From Streptomyces sp. NBC_00306 (lineage in GTDB: Bacteria; Actinomycetota; Actinomycetes; Streptomycetales; Streptomycetaceae), in assembly GCF_036169555.1 (NCBI RefSeq), contig NZ_CP108032.1, positions 3,720,001 to 3,784,000 of the forward strand: a stretch of 64,000 nt of DNA, written 5' to 3'. Under the pieces are notes generated by a model. The model was given only the letters and a program-made list of their open reading frames with translations, did no database searches and was not told the origin of the DNA. The position numbers and the translations under genes are program-made. Below are positions 1-7,231 of this stretch, one piece after another (within the stretch, counting starts at the first letter, position 1; each line of letters begins with the position of its first letter).

Positions 1-676
1 AGTCGATCGCGTATCTGCCGACCGGGTCGACGTAGCCGTCACCGCCGCTGAGCAGCCACATCATGGTCTCGGCCTGGGCCTCCTCGGGCCCGAGCGGCAG
101 CGCGAAGGGGTACTTGACGTCCGTGTTCTGCGCGAGCTTCTCGGCATCCTCGCGCAGCTCCTCCCAGGTCGTCGGCTCGCCCTTGATCCCGGCTTCCTTG
201 AACAGCTTCTTGTTGTAGAAGAGCAGCCGGGTGGAGGCGACGAAGGGCAGGCCGTACTGCACACGCTTCTGCTCGCCGGCGTCGACGAGCGGGCCGAGGA
301 AGTTGGACTGCACGGGGATGGAGAGCAGTTGGTCGGCGGTGTAGAGCTTGCCGGTGGCGGCGTAGTCGGCGTACGCGCCGATCTGCGCGATGTCCGGGGC
401 CTTGTCGGCCTTGACCATCTCGGCGACCTTGCGGTCGACGTCGTTCCAGGACTCGATCCGGACGTCGATCTTGATGCCGGGGTTCTCGGCCTCGAACGCG
501 GCCGCGAGGTCGGCCCAGTACTTCTTGCTGCTCTCGCCGCCCGCGACGTCGTAGTCCGCGGCCACGAAGGTGAGGGTGACGTCCGAGGAACCGCCGGAGC
601 TGCCGCAGCCCGCGAGGGCAACCGTCATACCGAGCGCGGCGACCGCCGCTGTCAGACCCAAGAAATGCCGGTGCAC
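1..676 (-). CDS. Sugar ABC transporter substrate-binding lipoprotein, C-terminus outside window
   Basis: Only the first 225 codons are present; the gene runs off the left edge. The GTG at 676-674 opens a short basic and hydrophobic signal peptide ending in the lipobox LAGC, so the product should be a lipid-anchored extracellular protein. The mature part has family 1 solute-binding features: an N-terminal strand (VTLTFVAADYD), a stretch rich in WADLAAAFEAENPGIKIDV, and ADKAPDIAQIGAYADY typical of sugar-binding proteins. Permease genes would be expected further left. No ATPase is seen nearby, which fits sharing of MsiK encoded at 24 kb. It is divergent from the SIS gene, and the shared intergenic region holds a DasR-like site. 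The substrate is probably an amino sugar, inferred from the neighbours. Confidence 0.85.
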   Translation of the reverse strand, partial: MHRHFLGLTAAVAALGMTVALAGCGSSGGSSDVTLTFVAADYDVAGGESSKKYWADLAAAFEAENPGIKIDVRIESWNDVDRKVAEMVKADKAPDIAQIGAYADYAATGKLYTADQLLSIPVQSNFLGPLVDAGEQKRVQYGLPFVASTRLLFYNKKLFKEAGIKGEPTTWEELREDAEKLAQNTDVKYPFALPLGPEEAQAETMMWLLSGGDGYVDPVGRYAID

Positions 677-802
677 AACTCTCTTGCCCCACCCTCTGCT
701 GCTTGTTGGATTTGGTCCCCCGACCGTCCCCCCGTCCGCCCCGCACGACGTCCCCCGTGACGTCTCGCGAGATGAGCGACGATTTTTCACCATGCGAAGG
801 GT

Positions 803-818
803 AGAGGTCTACTCCACG
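803..818. promoter_or_regulatory. DasR-like operator (dre) in the divergent promoter region
   Basis: AGAGGTCTACTCCACG matches the dre consensus ACTGGTCTAGACCACT (with G allowed at position 2) at 12 of 16 positions and keeps the GGTCTA half-site. It lies 127 bases upstream of the binding-protein start and 148 bases upstream of the SIS start. It is weaker than the nagK and msiK sites. The rest of 677-965 holds no gene. Confidence 0.45.
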
Positions 819-965
819 CGGTATCTCTTCTGCAACGTCTGTCCCACTCAGGGTCAGCATTGCCCGCTTCCGCCGCGGCCTGCTAAGCACGACCTGCCAG
901 GCCGTTTCGGCAGCACGAGGCCGATACCGGTCCCCCGTCCGCGTACGCGCTAGGAGCCTTGCCGC

Positions 966-1859
966 ATGTCCCGTACCGCAGCAGAGATAGCCACTCAGCC
1001 CACCTGCTGGCGCCGGGCGGCCGACGCCGCCGCCGCCTTCGACGGATTTCCGCGGCCGGGTGAGCGCGTGGCCGTCACCGGCTGCGGGACGTCCTGGTTC
1101 ATGGCGATCGCCTACGCGGCGCTGCGGGAGGCGGCGGGGCTCGGCGAGACCGACGCGTTCGCCTCGTCCGAGTTCCCGGCCGGCCGGTCCTACGACCGGG
1201 TGGTCGCGATCACCCGTTCCGGCACCACGACCGAGGTCCTGGAGCTGCTGACCGCGCTGAAGGGCAGGGTGCCGACGCTGGCACTCACCGCGGACCCCAA
1301 GACGCCGGTGATGGAGGCCGCGGACTCGGTGGCGGTGCTGGACTGGGCGGACGAGGACTCGGTCGTCCAGACCCGGTTCGCGACGACGGCCCTGGCGTTC
1401 CTGCGGGCGGGCCTCGGCGACATCCCCGGCGTCAAGACGGTCGCCGAGGCGGCCGTGGACGCGGAACTCGCGGTCACCGAACCGCTGCCGGAGGCGGTCC
1501 TCGGCGCGGAGCAGTGGACGTTCCTCGGCCGCGGCTGGACCTACGGGCTCGCCCTGGAGGCGGGACTGAAGATGCGGGAGGCGGCGGGCGCCTGGACGGA
1601 GTCGTACCCGGCGATGGAGTACCGCCACGGGCCGATCTCGATCACCGGTCCGGGCCGGGTGGCCTGGGTGTTCGGTGCACTGCCGGACGGCCTGTCGGTG
1701 GACGTCTCACGGGTGGGCGGCACGCTGGTCGCGAACCAGGGGGCGGACCCGCTGGCCGACCTGATCCGCGCGCAGCGTCTCGCGGTGATCCTGGCGGAGT
1801 CCAAGGGCTTCGACCCGGACCGGCCGAGGAACCTGACGCGCAGCGTGATCCTGACGTGA
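966..1859 (+). CDS. SIS-domain phosphosugar isomerase/deaminase
   Basis: A 297-residue cytoplasmic protein with two sugar isomerase (SIS) folds. The first has the phosphate loop VTGCGTSWFMA at about residues 38-48 and the SRSGTT-like VAITRSGTTTE at about 80-90. The second has FLGRGWTYGLALEAGLKMREA at about 181-201, followed by EYRHGPIS, a typical C-terminal SIS signature. The family includes GlmS-like, AgaS and FrlB-like enzymes acting on hexosamine or ketose 6-phosphates. AGGAG at 952-956, nine bases upstream, supports the ATG at 966. Placed before nagK-nagA, it probably converts the deacetylated amino-sugar phosphate to a ketose 6-phosphate with loss of ammonia, but the exact substrate cannot be read from the sequence. 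Confidence 0.85.
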   Translation: MSRTAAEIATQPTCWRRAADAAAAFDGFPRPGERVAVTGCGTSWFMAIAYAALREAAGLGETDAFASSEFPAGRSYDRVVAITRSGTTTEVLELLTALKGRVPTLALTADPKTPVMEAADSVAVLDWADEDSVVQTRFATTALAFLRAGLGDIPGVKTVAEAAVDAELAVTEPLPEAVLGAEQWTFLGRGWTYGLALEAGLKMREAAGAWTESYPAMEYRHGPISITGPGRVAWVFGALPDGLSVDVSRVGGTLVANQGADPLADLIRAQRLAVILAESKGFDPDRPRNLTRSVILT

Positions 1860-1963
1860 GGCGGATCCGCTGAGCCGGGGCCCTGGGCCCGCGGCGGCTC
1901 CGGGGGCGCGCAGACACGTGTCCGCACCCCCGGAGTTTGTACGCTCACGCAACAATCGGACGC

Positions 1964-1979
1964 AGTGGACTAGACCTTT
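1964..1979 (+). promoter_or_regulatory. DasR operator (dre) upstream of nagKA
   Basis: AGTGGACTAGACCTTT matches the dre consensus A(C/G)TGGTCTAGACCA(C/G)T at 13 of 16 positions, including the CTAGACC half-site. It ends 27 bases before the nagK GTG, where it could block transcription. DasR is the GntR-family GlcNAc-utilisation regulator of Streptomyces, released by glucosamine-6-phosphate. Confidence 0.8.
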
Positions 1980-2006
1980 CTGCCACTCTCGCGCCAGACT
2001 GTCTCC

Positions 2007-2945
2007 GTGAGACACGTCATCGCCCTCGATGTGGGCGGCACCGGCATGAAAGCCGCCCTCGTCGGGGCGGACGGCACGCTCCTGTACGAGGCCCGCCGCG
2101 CCACCGGCCGCGAGCGCGGGCCCGACGCGGTCGTCCGGTCGATCCTCGACTTCGCCGTCGAGCTGCGCGCGTACGGCGGCGAACACCTCGGCGAGAGCGC
2201 CGTCGCCGCGGGTGTCGCCGTGCCCGGCATCATCGACGCCGAACACGGCATCGCCGTCTACGCCGCGAACCTCGGCTGGCGCGACGTCCCCATGCGCGAC
2301 CTCCTCAGCGAGCGGCTGGACGGCGTGCCCGTCGCCCTCGGCCACGACGTGCGCACCGGCGGACTCGCCGAAGGCCGCATCGGCGCCGGCAAGGGAGCCG
2401 ACCGGTTCTTCTTCGTCCCGCTCGGCACCGGCATCGCCGGCGCCATCGGCATCGCCGGGGCGATCGAGGCGGGAGCCCACGGATACGCCGGCGAGATCGG
2501 CCACATCGTCGTACGCCCCGACGGCCCCGACTGCGGCTGCGGCCAGCGCGGCTGTCTGGAGACCCTCGCCTCCGCCGCGGCCGTCACCCGCGCCTGGGCG
2601 GCGGCGAGCGGCGACCCGCAGGCCGACGCCGCGGACTGCGCCAAGGCCGTCGAGTCCGGCGACCCGAAGGCCGCCGCCGTATGGGCCGACGCGGTCGACG
2701 CCCTGGCCGCCGGCCTCGTCACCGCGCTCACCCTCCTGGACCCCCGCACCCTGATCATCGGTGGCGGTCTCGCGGAGGCGGGGGAAACCTTGTTCACACC
2801 GCTGCGGGCAGCCGTAGAGAAGCGCGTCACCTTCCAGAAACTGCCCGCCATCGTCCCCGCAGCCCTCGGGGACACCGCCGGATGCCTGGGCGCGGGACTG
2901 CTCGCCTGGGATCTGCTCGCCACCGACTCGGAGGTAACCACCTAA
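2007..2945 (+). CDS. nagK: N-acetylhexosamine kinase, ROK family
   Basis: A 312-residue ROK-family kinase that phosphorylates N-acetylglucosamine, or a related N-acetylhexosamine, at O6 using ATP. The N-terminal ATP loop DVGGTGMKAALV is at residues 7-18. The catalytic-base region GHDVRTGGLAEG is near 112-123, and the ROK zinc signature CGCGQRGCLE is near 173-182, after GHIVVRPDGPD. Length is normal for the family. The GTG start at 2007 gives MRHVIALDVGG. The stop overlaps the nagA start by one base (TAATG), indicating translational coupling. A dre site directly upstream places it under DasR. Confidence 0.9.
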   Translation: MRHVIALDVGGTGMKAALVGADGTLLYEARRATGRERGPDAVVRSILDFAVELRAYGGEHLGESAVAAGVAVPGIIDAEHGIAVYAANLGWRDVPMRDLLSERLDGVPVALGHDVRTGGLAEGRIGAGKGADRFFFVPLGTGIAGAIGIAGAIEAGAHGYAGEIGHIVVRPDGPDCGCGQRGCLETLASAAAVTRAWAAASGDPQADAADCAKAVESGDPKAAAVWADAVDALAAGLVTALTLLDPRTLIIGGGLAEAGETLFTPLRAAVEKRVTFQKLPAIVPAALGDTAGCLGAGLLAWDLLATDSEVTT

Positions 2946-4102
2946 TGGCCGCAAGCGCCGTACGCGCCGACAGCACCGTTCTGACCGGCGCCCGGGTGGT
3001 CCTGCCGACCGGGACCGTCGACGGTGGGCGGATCTCCGTCGAGGGCACGAAGATCGTCGCCGCGGCACCCGACAGCGCGCCCGTCCGCGATCTGTCCGGC
3101 CACTGGGTCGTCCCCGGCTTCGTCGACATCCACAACCACGGCGGCGGCGGGGCGTCCTTCACCAGCGGCAGCGCCGAGGACGTCCTGCGCGGCGTGCGGA
3201 CCCACCACGAGCACGGCACGACCACGCTCGTCGCCTCCACCGTCACCGGCGAGATGGACTTCCTCGCCCGCCGCGCCGGGTTCCTGTCCGAACTCGTCGA
3301 GCAGGGCGACCTCGCGGGCATCCACTTCGAAGGACCGTTCATCTCGCCGTGCCGCAAGGGCGCACACAGCGAGGACCTGCTGCGCGACCCGGACCCGGCC
3401 TCTGTGCGCAGGCTCGTCGACGCGGCCCGCGGCACCGCCCGCATGGTGACGCTGGCCACCGAACTGCCCGGCGGCATCGACTCCGTACGCCTGCTCGCCG
3501 ACCACGGCGTGATCGCCGCGATCGGACACACCGACGCGACCTACGAGCAGACCGTCGAGGCCATCGAGGCGGGCGCGACCGTGGCGACCCACCTGTTCAA
3601 CGCGATGCCCCCGCTCGGCCACCGCGCACCCGGGCCGATCGCCGCGCTGCTGGAGGACGAGCGGGTCACCGTCGAGCTGATCAACGACGGCACGCATCTG
3701 CACCCCGCCGCCCTCGAACTCGCCTTCCACCGCGCCGGCGCGCACCGCGTCGCCTTCATCACCGACGCGATGGACGCGGCGGGCTTCGGTGACGGCCGCT
3801 ACCAGCTCGGCCCGCTCGCGGTCGACGTCACCGACGGAGTGGCCCGTCTCGTCGACGGCGGCTCGATCGCCGGCTCGACCCTCACCCTCGACACAGCGTT
3901 CCGGCGCGCGGCGACCGTGGACCGGCTGCCCGTGGAGGACATCGTCCGGGCGATCTCGGCCAACCCCGCGAGGCTGCTCGGCATGGACGACACGATCGGC
4001 TCGCTGGAACCCGGCAAGGACGCGGACCTCGTGGTGCTGGACGAGGACTTCACGCTGGTCGGCGTGATGCGCAAGGGCGAATGGGTGATTGACCCCAAGT
4101 AG
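2945..4102 (+). CDS. nagA: N-acetylglucosamine-6-phosphate deacetylase
   Basis: A 385-residue amidohydrolase that removes the acetyl group from N-acetylhexosamine 6-phosphate, giving the amino-sugar 6-phosphate that is also the DasR effector. The metal-binding HNH of VDIHNHGGGG is near residues 60-69. HFEGPFIS carries the conserved Glu. GHTDA and THLFNAMPPLGHR carry metal or substrate His residues, and FITDAMDAAG carries the catalytic Asp. The ATG at 2945 overlaps the nagK stop. A longer upstream reading frame is only a shadow of nagK. The family includes AgaA enzymes acting on GalNAc-6-phosphate, so substrate choice is open. Confidence 0.92.
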   Translation: MAASAVRADSTVLTGARVVLPTGTVDGGRISVEGTKIVAAAPDSAPVRDLSGHWVVPGFVDIHNHGGGGASFTSGSAEDVLRGVRTHHEHGTTTLVASTVTGEMDFLARRAGFLSELVEQGDLAGIHFEGPFISPCRKGAHSEDLLRDPDPASVRRLVDAARGTARMVTLATELPGGIDSVRLLADHGVIAAIGHTDATYEQTVEAIEAGATVATHLFNAMPPLGHRAPGPIAALLEDERVTVELINDGTHLHPAALELAFHRAGAHRVAFITDAMDAAGFGDGRYQLGPLAVDVTDGVARLVDGGSIAGSTLTLDTAFRRAATVDRLPVEDIVRAISANPARLLGMDDTIGSLEPGKDADLVVLDEDFTLVGVMRKGEWVIDPK

Positions 4103-4223
4103 CGGCATTTCGCCACGGAACATGGCAAGGCGGTTGGCCGGGGGGCTGGGCCGACCGCCCTGTGTTTGGCATGATCAGGACCCGTACGGATACCGCTCAC
4201 GCGTTCCGAAGGGGTGTCACCGG

Positions 4224-5150
4224 GTGATCCTGACGGTCACGCTCAACACCGCACTCGACATCACCTACACGGTCGACGCCCTCACCCCGCACACCAGTCA
4301 CCGCGTCGACCGGGTCGGTGAACGCCCCGGCGGCAAGGGGCTCAACGTGGCCCGGGTACTCGCCGCGCTCGGCCACGAGAGCGTCGTCACCGGCTTCGTC
4401 GGCGGATCCGTCGGCGCCGTCCTGCGCGAACTGCTCGCCCCGCTGCCCCCGCGCGACGCGCTCGTACCCATCGAGGGCAGCACCCGCCGCACGGTCGCCG
4501 TCGTCGACGCCGCGACCGGCGACACCACCCAGCTGAACGAAGCGGGCCCCACCGTCACGCCCACGGAGTGGACGGCCTTCCTCGCCGCCTACGAGACCCT
4601 CCTGCGGGACGCCGACGCGGTAGCCCTGTGCGGCAGCCTGCCGCCCGGCATCCACGTCGGCGCATACGCCGAACTCGTCCGCAGAGCACGCGCCGCGGGC
4701 GTCCCCACCCTCCTCGACACCAGCGGCGAACCCCTGCGCCGCGGCATCGCCGCCCGCCCCGACCTCGCCAAGCCGAACGCCGACGAACTGGCCCGGCTCA
4801 CCGGCTCCCGCGAACCGCTGCGCGCCGCCCGGGACGCGCGCCGCCGCGGAGCCCACGCCGTCGTCGCCTCCCTCGGCCCCGAGGGCCTGCTCGCGGCCAC
4901 CCCGGACGGCATATGGCAGGCCGCTCCGCCGGCTCCCGTCCAGGGCAACCCGACGGGCGCCGGGGACTCGGTGGTCGCGGCCCTGCTCGCGGGACTCGTC
5001 GAGGGACTGCCCTGGCCGGACCGGCTGGCCCGCGCGGTCGCCCTGTCGGCGGCGACCGTACTGGCCCCGGCGGCAGGCGAGTTCGACCCCGCCGCGTACG
5101 AGGAACTGCTGCCGCGCGTCACCGTGACCGAAGACGCGACCGCGGCGTGA
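4224..5150 (+). CDS. PfkB-family 1-phosphofructokinase / tagatose-6-phosphate kinase
   Basis: A 308-residue ribokinase-fold kinase of the 1-phosphofructokinase/LacC branch. The start ILTVTLNTALDITY and RPGGKGLNVARVL are typical of this branch, and the C-terminal signature PTGAGDSVVAALLAG supplies the catalytic Asp. The GTG at 4224, preceded by AAGGGG, is preferred over an upstream ATG at 4089 that overlaps nagA. It phosphorylates a ketohexose phosphate to a 1,6-bisphosphate. Next to the class II aldolase below, it would supply that enzyme's substrate, either fructose- or tagatose-1,6-bisphosphate. The 121-base gap after nagA could hold a separate promoter. Confidence 0.87.
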   Translation: MILTVTLNTALDITYTVDALTPHTSHRVDRVGERPGGKGLNVARVLAALGHESVVTGFVGGSVGAVLRELLAPLPPRDALVPIEGSTRRTVAVVDAATGDTTQLNEAGPTVTPTEWTAFLAAYETLLRDADAVALCGSLPPGIHVGAYAELVRRARAAGVPTLLDTSGEPLRRGIAARPDLAKPNADELARLTGSREPLRAARDARRRGAHAVVASLGPEGLLAATPDGIWQAAPPAPVQGNPTGAGDSVVAALLAGLVEGLPWPDRLARAVALSAATVLAPAAGEFDPAAYEELLPRVTVTEDATAA

Positions 5151-5210
5151 GCCACCACCAGGGCAGCGGCCCGGACAATCGGGCCAGGCGCCCGGGAAGT
5201 GAGACGCACC

Positions 5211-6056
5211 ATGCCCCTCGTCAACACCGGTGACCTGGTCTCGGCCGCGGCGGCCGAAGGCCGCGGGATCGCCGCCTTCAACGTCATCACGCTGGAGCAC
5301 GCGGAAGCGATCGCGGCCGGAGCGGAGACGGCGGGAGCGCCCGCGATCCTCCAGATCTCCGAGAACGCGGTGAAGTTCCACGGCGGCACCCTCTCCGCGA
5401 TCGCCGCCGCGACGGCAGCCGTCGCCCGCGCCTCCTCCGCGCCGCTCTCGCTCCACCTCGACCATGTCGTCACCGGGGCCCTGCTGCGGTCGGCGGCCGA
5501 CGAGGGCTTCAGCTCGGTGATGTACGACGCCTCACGGCTCGCTCACGGACGGAACATCGAGGCCACGGAGGACGCGGTGCGCTGGGCCCACGAACGGGGC
5601 CTGTGGATCGAGGCGGAACTGGGCAAGGTCGGCGGCAAGGAGGGCGAGGCCCCGCTCGACGCCCACGCCCCCGGCGTCCGGACCGACCCCGAGGAGGCGG
5701 CGGCCTACGTCACGGCGACGGGAGTGGACGCACTGGCCGTCGCGGTCGGCTCCAGCCACGCGATGACACAGCGCACGGCGACGCTCGACCACACCCTGAT
5801 CGCCGCCCTGCGCGAGGCGGTCCCGGTCCCCCTGGTCCTGCACGGCTCGTCGGGCGTCCCGGACGAAGAGATCCGCGCGGCGGTGGCAGCGGGCATGGTC
5901 AAGATCAACGTCGGCACGGCCCTGAACACGGCGTTCACGGGAGCGGTACGCGCGTTCCTGGACGCGGACGCGAAGACGGTGGACCCGAGGAAGTACCTGG
6001 CACCGGCACGGGAGGCGATGTCGTCAGTGGTGGCGGGGTTCCTGGGGCTGCTGTGA
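5211..6056 (+). CDS. Class II ketose-bisphosphate aldolase (GatY/KbaY-like)
   Basis: A 281-residue zinc aldolase that cleaves a ketose 1,6-bisphosphate to dihydroxyacetone phosphate and glyceraldehyde 3-phosphate. The catalytic Asp and zinc His are in SLHLDHV, near residues 85-91. VMYDASRL follows, then GSSHAM, VLHGSSGVPDEEI (zinc His) and MVKINVGTALN. The length is close to that of GatY/KbaY tagatose-bisphosphate aldolases and shorter than housekeeping FbaA. The ATG at 5211 is chosen over a GTG at 5199 because of the GGGAAGTGAG ribosome-binding region. It closes a complete route from the N-acetyl sugar to triose phosphates. Confidence 0.87.
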   Translation: MPLVNTGDLVSAAAAEGRGIAAFNVITLEHAEAIAAGAETAGAPAILQISENAVKFHGGTLSAIAAATAAVARASSAPLSLHLDHVVTGALLRSAADEGFSSVMYDASRLAHGRNIEATEDAVRWAHERGLWIEAELGKVGGKEGEAPLDAHAPGVRTDPEEAAAYVTATGVDALAVAVGSSHAMTQRTATLDHTLIAALREAVPVPLVLHGSSGVPDEEIRAAVAAGMVKINVGTALNTAFTGAVRAFLDADAKTVDPRKYLAPAREAMSSVVAGFLGLL

Positions 6057-6086
6057 CGGCCGGGCCGGGCCCGTGCCCATCACTCG

Positions 6087-6112
6087 GCTCCGCCCGGGCC
6101 ACCGGGCGGAGC
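6087..6112. terminator. Hairpin between convergent genes
   Basis: Perfect 11-bp stem GCTCCGCCCGG/CCGGGCGGAGC with a four-base loop, between the aldolase stop and the stop of the convergent membrane-protein gene. It has no T tract, as is usual in Streptomyces, and probably works in both directions. Confidence 0.7.
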
Positions 6113-6125
6113 ACCTTCGGGAGGG

Positions 6126-7097
6126 CTAGATCGCCCCGTCGCTGACCTGGAGCCAGTCGAGGATGGCGTTGCACTGATTGCCCGCCTCGCACGAGATCTT
6201 GATCTCGTTCTCACCCTTCTGGAGATTGACCGGCGCCCATGTGGTCTGCCAGTTCTTCTCCCAGTTCGGGTCCGAGGACTTGACGAAGTTCTTCAGGCCC
6301 AGCGGGTTGGTGTTCGCCTTGCCGTTCACGGTCAGGGTGGCGTTGGCGTCCTGCGCGGGGATGGCGTAACGCACATACAGGCGGTACGTCTTCTCCTCGC
6401 TGACACTCGCCTTCCAGGTGACCGAAGCACCCGGGGCGTTGAACCCGGTGACGTACGCGCCGCCGGCGCCTTCCGCACCCTTGATGTCCTTGGCGAGCAC
6501 CGCGGGCGCACCGAGCTGGAGCGTCGCCGCGTCCTGCTTGGGCAGCGGGGGGTCCGCCGGACGGTCCGACGCCTCACCGCTCGGCTCCACCGACTCCCCC
6601 GCCGTCGCGTCGCCGCCCGGCTTGCCCGAGCCGTCCGCCTTGTCGTCCTCGCCGCCGCCCGTCATCAGCGCCGCCGCGATGCCGATCACCACGACCGCCA
6701 CCACCGCGATCGCGCCGATCAGCAGGCCCTTGGTGTTCGGACCGCCGCTGCGGCCGCCGCCGTGGCCACCGCTGTGGCTCGGGGTGCCCGGGAGCGGGGT
6801 CTGGCGGGTGGGCGCGCCGCCGGGGTAGGTCTCCGGGGCCGCGTACTGCGCCGTCGGCTGGCCCTGCTGCGCATACGTCTGCTGCTGCGGGACCTGCTGG
6901 CCGTACTGACGCTCGCCGACCGTCCGCACCTGGTTGTAAGAGGTTCTGGGGACACCGGGCTGCGCCGCCGGACCCGGGTAGCCGTAACCGCGGCCCTGTC
7001 CAGGCGGTGTCGCGCCCGCTGCCCGGCCGTCCTCGTAGAGGTAGCCGAACGGATCGTCGTCCTCGGGCGTGCTCGCGCCGTTGTTCGCGGCCGTCAT
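6126..7097 (-). CDS. Single-pass membrane protein with C-terminal carbohydrate-binding-like domain
   Basis: A 323-residue protein. Residues 1-115 are disordered and rich in Gly, Pro, Gln and Tyr. One membrane helix follows (LLIGAIAVVAVVVIGIAAAL, about 125-145), then an acidic and Ser-rich linker. The last 130 residues form a beta-sandwich-like domain containing VTWKASVSEEKTYRLYVRYA and NEIKISCEAGNQCNAILDW, which resembles CBM6/CBM35 modules that bind sugars. The topology suggests a cytoplasmic N-terminus and an exposed C-terminal domain with a Cys pair. It is not part of an obvious operon. The function is unknown beyond probable cell-surface glycan binding. Confidence 0.75.
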   Translation of the reverse strand: MTAANNGASTPEDDDPFGYLYEDGRAAGATPPGQGRGYGYPGPAAQPGVPRTSYNQVRTVGERQYGQQVPQQQTYAQQGQPTAQYAAPETYPGGAPTRQTPLPGTPSHSGGHGGGRSGGPNTKGLLIGAIAVVAVVVIGIAAALMTGGGEDDKADGSGKPGGDATAGESVEPSGEASDRPADPPLPKQDAATLQLGAPAVLAKDIKGAEGAGGAYVTGFNAPGASVTWKASVSEEKTYRLYVRYAIPAQDANATLTVNGKANTNPLGLKNFVKSSDPNWEKNWQTTWAPVNLQKGENEIKISCEAGNQCNAILDWLQVSDGAI

Positions 7098-7231
7098 CCC
7101 TAGTCACTCCTCACCATCTCGTCAGCACAACGCCGACGCGGGCGAGCCTACCCGGTTCGGAGTAACCACATGGGTGGCCTTGGCCTCATCCGGCCCGCCC
7201 GCCCTTCGTCCGCGGGCGCGGCCGCTCACCC

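Noticed and set aside
39..1628. 529-codon minus-strand frame opposite the SIS gene and across the binding-protein gene
   Set aside because: It crosses two real genes in another frame, its protein is Arg/Gly-rich with no motif, and it spans the divergent promoter region.
1707..3068. 453-codon minus-strand frame opposite nagK
   Set aside because: Antisense to a recognised kinase gene; amino-acid make-up is typical of a GC-rich shadow frame.
4089..4223. Longer start for the PfkB kinase
   Set aside because: The extension overlaps the end of nagA and shows no homology; the GTG at 4224 starts exactly at the conserved ILTVTLN.
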